From Oscillospiraceae bacterium (GTDB lineage: Bacteria; Bacillota; Clostridia; Oscillospirales; CAG-272), in the NCBI GenBank assembly GCA_015064545.1, contig SVSA01000003.1, forward strand, positions 1 through 49,126: a DNA stretch of 49,126 nt, in the 5' to 3' direction. Each line of letters starts with the position of its first letter. The first letter of the stretch is position 1. Shown here one piece after another: positions 7,501 to 14,756 of the stretch. Under the pieces are notes generated by a model, which was given only the letters and a program-made list of their open reading frames with translations, was not told the DNA's origin and made no database searches. A program made the translations under genes and the position numbers.

Positions 7501-8483
7501 TGATTAAGAGTTATGCACAGGCGATCAAGGATGTGACCGCCGAAGAAATGAGACGTGACGAAAAGGTATTCGTCATGGGTGAGGACGTAGAGGTTCTTGG
7601 CGGTATCTTCGGATGCACCAGAGGTCTGGCCGACGAATTCGGTGTCGACCGTGTCCGCAATACGCCGATTTCCGAAGCCGGCTTTGTCGGCGCCGGCTTG
7701 GGTGCTGCTTGTTGCGGTATGAGACCGGTTGTTGAGCTGATGTATATGGACTTTGCCCTTGTTGCGCTCGATCAGATCGTGAATCAGGTGGCCAAGACCC
7801 GTTATATTTTCGGTGGTAAGGCCAGAATTCCGCTGGTGATTCGCGGCCAGCAGGGTGTCGGCCGCGGCAACGCCGCCACGCACTCGCAAAGCCTTGAGGT
7901 GCTGTTTACCCATTTCCCCGGCCTGAAGGTTGCGATGCCTTCGACTCCCGAGGATGCGGCCGGACTTCTCCGTACCGCCATCCGCGACGATAACCCTGTT
8001 GTCTTTATCGAGCATAAGGCACTGTATGTGAACAAAGGCCAGGTGCCGGATGATCCCAATTTCATGATTCCCTTTGGTAAGGCCAAGGTGGTACGCGAAG
8101 GTACCGACTGTACTGTTATTGCCACACATACCTATGTGCAAAAGGCAGTTGATATGGCCGAAAAGCTCTGGAAGGAGGAGGGTATCTCGGTTGAGGTAAT
8201 TGATCCCCGTACCCTCGTGCCCTTCGATAAGGAAACCGTGCTGAATTCGGTTAAGAAGACCGGCCGCGCCGTGGTTGTCCATGAAGCACATCGTGTTTGC
8301 GGTATCGGTGCTGAGATCGCTTCGGTTATCCAGGAGGAGGCCTTCCCGTACCTGGATGCTCCGGTGATTCGCTTGGGCGCTAAGCAGTGTCCGTTGCCCT
8401 TCAACCTCGGCTTGGAGAACGCGGTTGTTCCTCAGCCGCAGGATATCTATGACGCCGTTAAGAAGGCGCTCTGGTTGAAATAA
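7500..8483 (+). CDS. 2-oxoacid/acetoin dehydrogenase E1 component, beta subunit
   Basis: 327 aa, full length. N-terminal pyrimidine-binding domain with VMGEDVEVLGGIF; the conserved histidine is H128 in THSQSLEVLFTHFPGLKV; the C-terminal transketolase-like domain includes EVIDPRTLVPFD. It forms an alpha2-beta2 enzyme with the upstream product. The TGATG overlap indicates coupled translation. The family (AcoB, PdhB, BkdB-like) does not fix the substrate; the operon contains no E3 (dihydrolipoamide dehydrogenase). Confidence 0.88.
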   Translation: MIKSYAQAIKDVTAEEMRRDEKVFVMGEDVEVLGGIFGCTRGLADEFGVDRVRNTPISEAGFVGAGLGAACCGMRPVVELMYMDFALVALDQIVNQVAKTRYIFGGKARIPLVIRGQQGVGRGNAATHSQSLEVLFTHFPGLKVAMPSTPEDAAGLLRTAIRDDNPVVFIEHKALYVNKGQVPDDPNFMIPFGKAKVVREGTDCTVIATHTYVQKAVDMAEKLWKEEGISVEVIDPRTLVPFDKETVLNSVKKTGRAVVVHEAHRVCGIGAEIASVIQEEAFPYLDAPVIRLGAKQCPLPFNLGLENAVVPQPQDIYDAVKKALWLK

Positions 8484-8500
8484 AGGATTTGATTACCGGC

Positions 8501-8525
8501 CCCTGTCTGCACAAAGCGGACAGGG
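8501..8525 (+). promoter_or_regulatory. Intra-operon hairpin between E1 beta and E2
   Basis: CCCTGTCTGC (8501-8510) pairs with GCGGACAGGG (8516-8525), ten pairs with one G-U, loop ACAAA. It lacks a T-run and sits in the 72-base gap ahead of the E2 gene, so it may act on mRNA stability or stoichiometry. Confidence 0.5.
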
Positions 8526-8555
8526 TTGCCGACATTATGAAAGGAATGGTATTCC

Positions 8556-9488
8556 ATGGCAAATATTGTAATTATGCCGAAGCAGGGCCTTCAGATGACC
8601 GAAGGCTTGATTACCAAATGGCTTAAGGCGGTCGGTGACACGGTTGCCGAGGGTGAGCCTCTCTTTGAAATGGAGACCGATAAGCTGACGATTACTATCG
8701 ATTCTTCGTTTAGCGGTACACTGTTAAAGATTGTCCGTGAGGAAGGGGAAGAGGTGCCGATTACCGAACCGATTGCCGTCATCGGTGATGCCGGTGAGGA
8801 TATCAGTCAGTTGGATCTCGGTGTCGCGGTTAAGACCGAGGACGCACCGGCTCCCGAGACTGAAGCGCCCGCTCCGATTGCCGCTCCCGCAGCGCCGGTT
8901 GCACCGGTTGCTCCTGCCGTGACCGCACCGGTTCCTGCCGCACTGCCCAAGGCTCCCGGTGAGCGTGTTTTCATCACGCCTCGTGCCAGAATGCGCTGTG
9001 CTGAACGCGGCATCGCGGATTATACGAAGATTCCCGGCACCGGCGATAACGGTTTGATTGTTGAGCGTGATGTGTTGGCCTACAAGATTCCCGCTCCGGC
9101 TGCCGCTGATTGCAGCCGTATTACGATTCGTGTAAACATGGCTGCTGTCGAGGACTATCTGAAGGCGGCCGCCGAGGGTGGTTTGGCCTTGACTTCGGCT
9201 GACCTTGTGGCCAAGGCTGCCGTTGCTGCCGCTAAAAAGTATGAGGCTTTTGCCGATCTTCCGGTGAAGGCCTTGAAGGGCTCGGATGTAGAGGAATATT
9301 TCCCGTCGCTTCCTGCTGAGACGAATGCGCTTCTGTCAGCCGGCGGGATCTATACCGACGGTTCGTGCCGTAAGACTGTTCTCTCGATTGCCTTCTGTGA
9401 AGAGCACGTTGAGGCGGATGAGGCTGCGGCTTTCCTGTCTCGCGTGAAGGTGCTTTTGGAGAATCCGCTCCTGATGCTGGCAATATGA
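8556..9488 (+). CDS. Truncated E2-like protein: lipoyl domain, E3-binding domain, degenerate acyltransferase core
   Basis: 310 aa, about 100 shorter than a normal one-lipoyl E2. Residues 1-80 are a lipoyl domain with the modification site K43 in METDKLTI. An Ala-Pro-rich linker (about 90-135) leads to a peripheral subunit-binding domain (about 139-177, ITPRARMRCAERGI...). The rest (about 185-310) matches only the ends of the acyltransferase domain: the middle is missing, and where active E2s have HRxxDG near the C-terminus this protein reads EEHVEAD (282-288), so the catalytic histidine is lost. The final FLSRVKVLLENP segment is normal. It overlaps the larA-like gene by 4 bases. It probably still accepts and carries an acyl-lipoyl group but should not make acyl-CoA by the usual mechanism. 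Confidence 0.82.
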   Translation: MANIVIMPKQGLQMTEGLITKWLKAVGDTVAEGEPLFEMETDKLTITIDSSFSGTLLKIVREEGEEVPITEPIAVIGDAGEDISQLDLGVAVKTEDAPAPETEAPAPIAAPAAPVAPVAPAVTAPVPAALPKAPGERVFITPRARMRCAERGIADYTKIPGTGDNGLIVERDVLAYKIPAPAAADCSRITIRVNMAAVEDYLKAAAEGGLALTSADLVAKAAVAAAKKYEAFADLPVKALKGSDVEEYFPSLPAETNALLSAGGIYTDGSCRKTVLSIAFCEEHVEADEAAAFLSRVKVLLENPLLMLAI

Positions 9489-10750
9489 TGATGACGAAGG
9501 AACTCAAGTATGGTCGTGGCTATGCGACCGTAGCCTTTGATGAGAAGCATTTGCTTGCTGAGCTGATGCCCAATCCTGTTGAGGTGGGACTAACCGGTGT
9601 TGATGAGGTGAAGCGCTCGCTTGCCGCGCCGATTGGCAGCGAAAAGCTTTCGGTTTTGGCAAAAGGGAAGAAGAACGTGGTTATCATTACCAGTGATATC
9701 ACGCGTCCGGTTCCCAGCTATAAAATTCTTCCATCACTTTTGGACGAGCTGAGTGAGGCGGGTGTGGCCGATGACTGCATTACCGTTGTCTTTGCTCTTG
9801 GCAGTCACCGCGGTCATACCGAGGAGGAAAAGCGCCATCTGGTTGGCGATGCGGTTTATGATCGCGTGAAGTGCATCGATGCCGACGGAACCGATTGTAT
9901 CCGTATGGGTGTGACCAAGGCGGGAACCCCTGTCGATATCTTCCGCAAGGTGGCCGAGGCCGATTTCAAGATTTGTGTCGGTAATGTTGAATTCCACTAT
10001 TTCGCCGGCTACAGCGGCGGTGCCAAGGCAATCATGCCGGGCGTTTCCACCCGTGAGGCCATTCAGTGTAACCATCGTATGATGGTACAGCGCGAGGCTT
10101 GCGCCGGTCATCTTGACGGTAATCCGATTCGCGAGGATATCGAGGAAGCGGGACGGTTGACCGGTATTGATTTCATTTGCAATGTCGTTCTCGATGCCAA
10201 GAAAGAGATTATCAAGGCGGTATCGGGGGATGCGGTGAAGGCTCACCGTGAGGGCTGTGCTTTCCTCGATACGCTCTATAAGGCTTATATTCCGAAAAAG
10301 GCAGATATCGTTATAGTATCTGCCGGCGGATTCCCCAAGGATATGAATATGTACCAAGCGCAAAAGGCGCTGGATAATGCCAAGCACGCCGTCCGTGACG
10401 GCGGTACGGTCATTTGGCTTGCCGAATGCACGGAGGGCTTGGGCGAGCATACCTTTGAGGAATGGATGACCGGACACGAAAAGAGCTCGGATATGATTGA
10501 TCATCTCCACCGTGAATTCAAGCTCGGCGGTCATAAGGCGGCTGCGATTGCGCTTGTGCTGCAGCAGGCCAAGGTCGTTCTGGTCAGCCATTTTGACGAC
10601 GAATTTGTCCGTTCGGTGCATCTGACGCCTGCCCATACTGCCCAAGAAGCACTCGACGAGGCTCTGCAGACCTATGGCCCCGATGCCTCAATCATCCTGA
10701 TGCCGATCGGCGGCTCGACATTGCCTGCCGTGAAGGCCGTCGAACAATAA
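9485..10750 (+). CDS. LarA-family nickel-dependent 2-hydroxyacid racemase/epimerase
   Basis: 421 aa, the usual LarA length. The residues that hold the nickel-pincer cofactor in lactate racemase are present at the expected spacing: H108 in GSHRGH, H171 and K181 in HYFAGYSGGAKAIMPG, and H197 in CNHRMM. LarA homologues interconvert stereoisomers of lactate, malate and other 2-hydroxyacids. Three tandem ATG codons (9485, 9488, 9491) are possible starts; all overlap or abut the E2 stop. It is the last gene of the operon, followed by a strong hairpin. The cofactor-building genes larB, larC and larE are not in the window. Its place next to E1/E2 genes suggests that the pathway starts from or passes through a chiral 2-hydroxyacid. 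Confidence 0.85.
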   Translation: MMMTKELKYGRGYATVAFDEKHLLAELMPNPVEVGLTGVDEVKRSLAAPIGSEKLSVLAKGKKNVVIITSDITRPVPSYKILPSLLDELSEAGVADDCITVVFALGSHRGHTEEEKRHLVGDAVYDRVKCIDADGTDCIRMGVTKAGTPVDIFRKVAEADFKICVGNVEFHYFAGYSGGAKAIMPGVSTREAIQCNHRMMVQREACAGHLDGNPIREDIEEAGRLTGIDFICNVVLDAKKEIIKAVSGDAVKAHREGCAFLDTLYKAYIPKKADIVIVSAGGFPKDMNMYQAQKALDNAKHAVRDGGTVIWLAECTEGLGEHTFEEWMTGHEKSSDMIDHLHREFKLGGHKAAAIALVLQQAKVVLVSHFDDEFVRSVHLTPAHTAQEALDEALQTYGPDASIILMPIGGSTLPAVKAVEQ

Positions 10751-10795
10751 ACGGTTATGAGGTAGCGATTGTTGCCATAATTATCGTTCTCTCCC

Positions 10796-10825
10796 ATCCC
10801 CCGGCATTATGAAATGCCGGGGGAT
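10796..10825 (+). terminator. Stem-loop after the larA-like gene
   Basis: ATCCCCCGGCATT (10796-10808) and its reverse complement (10813-10825) form a perfect 13-base stem with a 4-base loop. The following sequence is only weakly T-rich. It most likely ends the aldehyde dehydrogenase operon. Confidence 0.75.
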
Positions 10826-10846
10826 ATTGTATTCGAGGGAAAGAAA

Positions 10847-10879
10847 AACCTTGAAGCGATTATCGCTTCAAGGTTTTTT
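10847..10879. terminator. Rho-independent terminator with T-run
   Basis: A 13-base stem (10847-10859 with 10863-10875) with a 3-base loop and TTTTTT on the plus side. The minus-strand side also has an A/T-rich tail, so it can serve both the plus-strand operon and the convergent membrane protein gene. Confidence 0.85.
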
Positions 10880-10890
10880 GGTAAAAGATA

Positions 10891-11658
10891 TTATTTTCTT
10901 GTAAAAATGTAGCTTTTGAAGAGACGCTTGTCCGCGATCGCGCGAATTTTTGCGATTGAGATCGAATCGGGCGTGATTTTTATGGCAGAAAGTCCGGGAG
11001 AACCGGGAATGACAGTAACATCGACCTTGAATGTGAATATATCGCTGTATTTTTGCACAAAGTAAGTACCGACCATCGCCACGTCCTGCGGCGTTTGAAG
11101 ATCGCCCAGTTCATAATCTTCGTAGCGATATACGGCGTAGCAATAATCGGTTGAGCTGAAGAGGGCAATTCCCTCAAAGCCTACTACAAAGCTTTGGGCA
11201 TTGGACAAATCTTCGTGCAACTGTTGAAAGAGAGGGAGTTCTCCGATAACAGCGGCGGAATTTTCTCTTGCTAACGTTTTTTCCAATACGATCTTTCCGA
11301 CCAAGGGCCCGATGGCTAAAGTGACGAGGTAAGCAATCAGATTGATCAATAAAACGCCGATCCTGCCGCCGAACAGCGAGGTGAAAAGCAATAAAAAGGT
11401 GTAGGTTAACGCAAAACCTCCGATAAAAAGGCCAGCAGCGCCGATCAGCGTTTTCATTTTACTGAGGATAGAGCTTTTGATCGTGATTCCCCAGATTATT
11501 CCGGAATATGCGGATGTAAACAGTAAGTAAGAAAAACCAATCAGAAATCCACCGATTGCGCAGATGAGGAGTGAAGGAATATTGTTGAGACAGTTATAGC
11601 GGAATCCGCCTAAGGCGGCACCGCCGATAATAAGTAAAGAGCCGAGTTTTTGCTTCAT
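10891..11658 (-). CDS. Predicted membrane protein with C-terminal soluble domain
   Basis: 255 aa, family not recognised. Four hydrophobic helices occupy about the first 130 residues; the remaining part is hydrophilic and contains PLFQQLHEDLSNAQSFVVGFEG and a YCYAVYRYEDYELGD stretch. The ATG at 11658 is preferred because GGGAGGA lies 12 bases upstream; an in-frame TTG further upstream is part of that ribosome site. It is transcribed divergently from the small XRE regulator, and the operator-like repeat between them overlaps its -35 box, so it is probably the regulator's target. What it does cannot be said from the sequence. Confidence 0.7.
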   Translation of the reverse strand: MKQKLGSLLIIGGAALGGFRYNCLNNIPSLLICAIGGFLIGFSYLLFTSAYSGIIWGITIKSSILSKMKTLIGAAGLFIGGFALTYTFLLLFTSLFGGRIGVLLINLIAYLVTLAIGPLVGKIVLEKTLARENSAAVIGELPLFQQLHEDLSNAQSFVVGFEGIALFSSTDYCYAVYRYEDYELGDLQTPQDVAMVGTYFVQKYSDIFTFKVDVTVIPGSPGLSAIKITPDSISIAKIRAIADKRLFKSYIFTRK

Positions 11659-11691
11659 AGTCAGGTATCCTCCCAAAAATTAATTATCTAC

Positions 11692-11737
11692 ATTATACTG
11701 CATTTTGCGGTATTTGTCAATACCGCAAAGCGCGGTA
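11692..11737. promoter_or_regulatory. Minus-strand promoter overlapped by repeated GCGGTA/TACCGC operator
   Basis: Minus-strand promoter: -35 TTGACA (11715-11720), 17-base spacer, -10 TATAAT (11692-11697), exact consensus. A palindrome with 8-base arms (11707-11714 and 11719-11726, GCGGTATT/AATACCGC) sits on its -35, and a further GCGGTA at 11732-11737 forms a second inverted repeat with TACCGC at 11721-11726. A -10-like TATAAT at 11741-11746 could serve the plus-strand regulator. The layout suggests autoregulated repression by the XRE protein. Confidence 0.7.
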
Positions 11738-11769
11738 AGGTATAATATTTTTGAAAGAGGGTGATGTTC

Positions 11770-11982
11770 ATGTTTCGAAGAATTCGAGACCTCAGAGAAG
11801 ACCATGATATGACACAGAAGCAGGTCGCACAAAAGCTGAACTGTTCTCAGCAGGTGTACAGTAATTATGAATTGGGCCAGCGGGATATTCCAACGGATAT
11901 TTTAATAAAGCTCTCGTTTTTGTATCACGTTTCTACCGATTATATTTTAGAAATCAGCAATAACCCAAAGATACAAAAATAA
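11770..11982 (+). CDS. Small XRE-family transcriptional regulator
   Basis: 70 aa, essentially one Cro/CI-type helix-turn-helix: RIRDLREDHDMTQKQVAQKL, then the recognition segment QQVYSNYELGQRDIP and a hydrophobic last helix. It has no sensor domain. ATG 11770 is chosen because AGAGG ends 9 bases upstream; the alternative ATG 11764 is too close. The protein probably binds the GCGGTA/TACCGC repeats just upstream and controls the divergent membrane protein gene and itself. Confidence 0.85.
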   Translation: MFRRIRDLREDHDMTQKQVAQKLNCSQQVYSNYELGQRDIPTDILIKLSFLYHVSTDYILEISNNPKIQK

Positions 11983-12006
11983 GCCGTGATTTAATCACGG
12001 CTTATT
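11978..12006. terminator. Bidirectional terminator between the XRE gene and the SDR operon
   Basis: A near-perfect palindrome (AATAAGCCGTGATT with AATCACGGCTTATT) bordered by A-rich sequence on the left and T-rich sequence on the right, placed between convergent genes. Confidence 0.85.
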
Positions 12007-12046
12007 TTAATGCTTATAAGCAATTGTTTCGAGAAACCGTATTCGA

Positions 12047-12808
12047 TCAGCGCATCAGCATACCGCCGGTGACGTCGATGGTAGCACCGGTGATATACGA
12101 GGCGGGCTCGGAGGCAAGGAAGGTGATGACATTGGCAACATCCTTGGCAGTCGAGATGCGACCGAGCGGGATGCGCTCCAAATACTGATCCTCGCGCTCG
12201 GCGAGCGCCTTTTCGTTCATCTGGGTGCGCATCATACCGGGGGCAACGCAGGTACAGTTGATGCCGTACTTGGCAACCTCGCGGGCCAGCGAAACATTAA
12301 AGGTAACAAGACCGCCCTTGGAGGCAGCATAGTGAGCGTGACCGGAGGTTGAGCCGTGGAAGGCTGCCTGCGAAACCGTTGTGATGATACGGCCCTTGAT
12401 GCCCTTGGCGATCATGTGCTTGACTACGCGCTGCGTGACAAAGAAGGTGCCGTTCAAATCGATGGCAACACATTTTTCCCACTGAGCATCGGTCATTTCC
12501 TCAACATAAGCGGTCGGCCAGATGCCGGCGCAGTTGACAAGAATATCGATCTGTCCGAGCTCGGCGATGGTTTTATTTACCATAGCCTCATCATCCTCGG
12601 GCTTCGAAATATCGGCGTAGACGGCAAAGCACTTAACACCATAGGTGTCGGCAATATGCTTGGCAAAGGCGATGGATTCCTCTTCCTTTACCACATAGTT
12701 CAGGGCGAGACTGACGCCTTCGGCGGCAAGCAGCTCAGCGGTTGCGGCACCGAGGCCGGTGGTTCCGCCGGTAATCAGACAGGTTTTACCCTTTAAGCCA
12801 AGTTCCAT
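12047..12808 (-). CDS. SDR-family oxidoreductase
   Basis: 253 aa, classical short-chain dehydrogenase. Cofactor motif TGGTTGLG (residues 13-20), NCAG near 92, and the active-site Y160 and K164 in HYAASKGG. Sequence type is that of FabG-like sugar or polyol dehydrogenases. Its start overlaps the end of the 2-hydroxyacid dehydrogenase gene by 16 bases, so it is the last gene of the four-gene sugar operon. In this setting it probably interconverts a polyol or sugar acid with its keto form, supplying substrate for the FGGY kinase. Exact substrate unknown. Confidence 0.88.
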   Translation of the reverse strand: MELGLKGKTCLITGGTTGLGAATAELLAAEGVSLALNYVVKEEESIAFAKHIADTYGVKCFAVYADISKPEDDEAMVNKTIAELGQIDILVNCAGIWPTAYVEEMTDAQWEKCVAIDLNGTFFVTQRVVKHMIAKGIKGRIITTVSQAAFHGSTSGHAHYAASKGGLVTFNVSLAREVAKYGINCTCVAPGMMRTQMNEKALAEREDQYLERIPLGRISTAKDVANVITFLASEPASYITGATIDVTGGMLMR

Positions 12809-13851
12809 ACATCGTTCCTCCAGCAGTCCTTATTGATCACATAAGCGGGAACGGCACCCCCCCAAGCCTTGACAAACTCACGGGTGAGCTTGACGGGGGA
12901 GAGAAGGAAGGCGTCGTTGGAGCCGCCGGCCATGTGAGGCGTGATCGTGACATTCGGCAGCGTAACAAGCGGATGGTCCTTTCCGGGCGGCTCAAGCTCA
13001 AAGACATCGAGCATGGCGCCGGCAATCTTTCCGCTTGCCAATGCCTCGTGCAGGGCATCCTCATCCACCAGACCGGCGCGAGAGGTGTTGATCAGATAGG
13101 CGGTAGGCTTCATCAGCGCGAGCATATCGGCATTGATGAGATGACGGTTGCTTTCGGTCAAACGCGCGTGGAGCGACACAAAATCACTCTTAGCCATCAG
13201 CTCGGGCAGATCTACCATCGTGACACCCTCGGGTGGGTTCTTGCAATAAGGATCGTACACGAGAATGTTCATGTCGAAGCCGGACAGGCGGCGTGCCACC
13301 TTGCGTCCGATCTCACCGATACCGATCAGGCCGACGGTCTTGCCGGGCAGATCGGGGATGATACCCGAATTCGGGTAGGTACGGATCCACTCGCCGTTCT
13401 TAAGTCCGAGATGGCCGCGCGCGATATTTCTGGCCTCGCAGATCATGGCACCGACTGTGAAGTCGGCCACCGAATCGGCGTTACGGCCGGGCGTGTTCAT
13501 GACGGCAATACCCTTTTCGGTGCAGTAGGCCATATTTACGTTTTCATAGCCGCCGCGGAAGACGCCGACAACCTTGAGGTTGGGGCAGCGGTCGATAACC
13601 TTTTTGTTGATGGGGCAGAACTGTGTGAAAACTATATCGGCATCGCCGATGGCTTCGATAATATAATCCGGTACCTCATAGGCCTCTGCGCCGTTTTGCT
13701 CAATCAGAAGATTGATGTTCTGCAAGCCCTGAAACCCGTCGGTTTCCCAATCGATGATGGTGACGTCTACGCCAAGCGCCTCAAGCGGCTTGACGCCGCT
13801 GGCAATGTATTCGCCGGGAATAAAAAGATCGCCGATTCCTACCAGTTTCAT
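12793..13851 (-). CDS. D-isomer-specific 2-hydroxyacid dehydrogenase
   Basis: 352 aa. The NAD-binding motif is GLIGIGEIGRKVA, and the catalytic triad of the family is intact at R258 (NTSRAG), E287 (FELEPP) and H306 (TPHMAGG), with the normal spacings of 29 and 19 residues. It should interconvert a 2-hydroxyacid and a 2-oxoacid. The start overlaps the aldolase gene by 4 bases. Within a kinase/aldolase operon it may oxidise or reduce an acid derived from the sugar; 3-phosphoglycerate dehydrogenase activity is possible but the context does not support serine synthesis. Confidence 0.87.
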   Translation of the reverse strand: MKLVGIGDLFIPGEYIASGVKPLEALGVDVTIIDWETDGFQGLQNINLLIEQNGAEAYEVPDYIIEAIGDADIVFTQFCPINKKVIDRCPNLKVVGVFRGGYENVNMAYCTEKGIAVMNTPGRNADSVADFTVGAMICEARNIARGHLGLKNGEWIRTYPNSGIIPDLPGKTVGLIGIGEIGRKVARRLSGFDMNILVYDPYCKNPPEGVTMVDLPELMAKSDFVSLHARLTESNRHLINADMLALMKPTAYLINTSRAGLVDEDALHEALASGKIAGAMLDVFELEPPGKDHPLVTLPNVTITPHMAGGSNDAFLLSPVKLTREFVKAWGGAVPAYVINKDCWRNDVWNLA

Positions 13852-14729
13852 GCTCTTCCGTTGCTCCCAAAGACGCGAATCTTATTGCGGATGACTTCCT
13901 TCATCTGCTTCATAGCATCCTCATAAACGAAGCAGGGCCACATCGAGAGGTTCTGAATGGTATTCAGCTTGTTTTTCAAGCCGGTATTGAGCGCGTTAAG
14001 AACCTCGGAGTAGACATTGATCTTGGTGATACCGCGCGCAATGGCACCGCGGATTTCCTCGTCGGGCGTGCCGCTTCCGCCGTGAAGCACGAGCGGAATG
14101 GGCGAATCGGTATTGATGCGGTCAAGCAGGTCCAGCTTAAGCTTAGGAGCCTTGACATAAACCCCGTGCGAGGTGCCGACCGCAACGGCAAGGCAGTCAA
14201 CGTCGGTGCGAGCCACAAATTCTACCACGTCGGAAGGCTTTGTGAAGTTTTCTTCGATTTCCGCGTCGGTGCTGGCGGTGACGAGCGTTTGGTTATTACC
14301 GGCAATGGCATCGCCGACATGACCGAGCTCGGCCTCTACGGTAACACCGTGTGCATGGGCATAGGCGACGACCTCGCGGGTATTGGCGGCGTTCTGGTCA
14401 AAGGGAAGCTTGGAGCCGTCGTACATGACCGAGGAAAAGCCGGCTTCTACCGCACGGATGATGTTTTTCATTTCGGTTGCATGGTCGAGATGCAGACAGA
14501 AGGGAACGTGGTATTCCTGCGAGGCGCGCAGGGCAATATCGCGCATGAAATAGAGGCCGGTGCCGTCCAAATCGGGCTGAAGCCCCATCAGAAGAGCCGG
14601 TGATTTCTCCTCGGCGCATACCTCAGCAACACAGCGGATCATTTCGTAGTTGCTGACGTCAAATGCCGGAATGGCGTAATGATTCTTACGGGCATCAGCC
14701 AGCATTTCCTTTAAAGTAACAAAACTCAT
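13848..14729 (-). CDS. Class II (zinc) ketose-phosphate aldolase, FbaA/GatY/KbaY family
   Basis: 293 aa. The active-site aspartate and a zinc ligand are D82 and H83 in LHLDHATEM; further metal and phosphate-binding motifs are EAELGHVGD, GTSHGVY and LHGGSGTPDE. The family cleaves ketose mono- or bisphosphates to dihydroxyacetone phosphate and an aldehyde. It lies directly behind the FGGY kinase gene, so a ketose 1-phosphate is the likely substrate; with a ketopentose this would release glycolaldehyde. Its ribosome site lies in a run of TTTTCC hexamers (minus strand GGAAAA). Confidence 0.88.
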   Translation of the reverse strand: MSFVTLKEMLADARKNHYAIPAFDVSNYEMIRCVAEVCAEEKSPALLMGLQPDLDGTGLYFMRDIALRASQEYHVPFCLHLDHATEMKNIIRAVEAGFSSVMYDGSKLPFDQNAANTREVVAYAHAHGVTVEAELGHVGDAIAGNNQTLVTASTDAEIEENFTKPSDVVEFVARTDVDCLAVAVGTSHGVYVKAPKLKLDLLDRINTDSPIPLVLHGGSGTPDEEIRGAIARGITKINVYSEVLNALNTGLKNKLNTIQNLSMWPCFVYEDAMKQMKEVIRNKIRVFGSNGRA

Positions 14730-14734
14730 TTTCT

Positions 14735-14752
14735 TTTTCCTTTTCCTTTTCC
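14735..14752. repeat. Three tandem TTTTCC units forming the aldolase ribosome site
   Basis: Read on the minus strand this is GGAAAA three times, immediately ahead of the aldolase ATG at 14729. It offers several overlapping Shine-Dalgarno-like matches, and unit number could vary by slippage. Confidence 0.75.
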
Positions 14753-14756
14753 TTTC

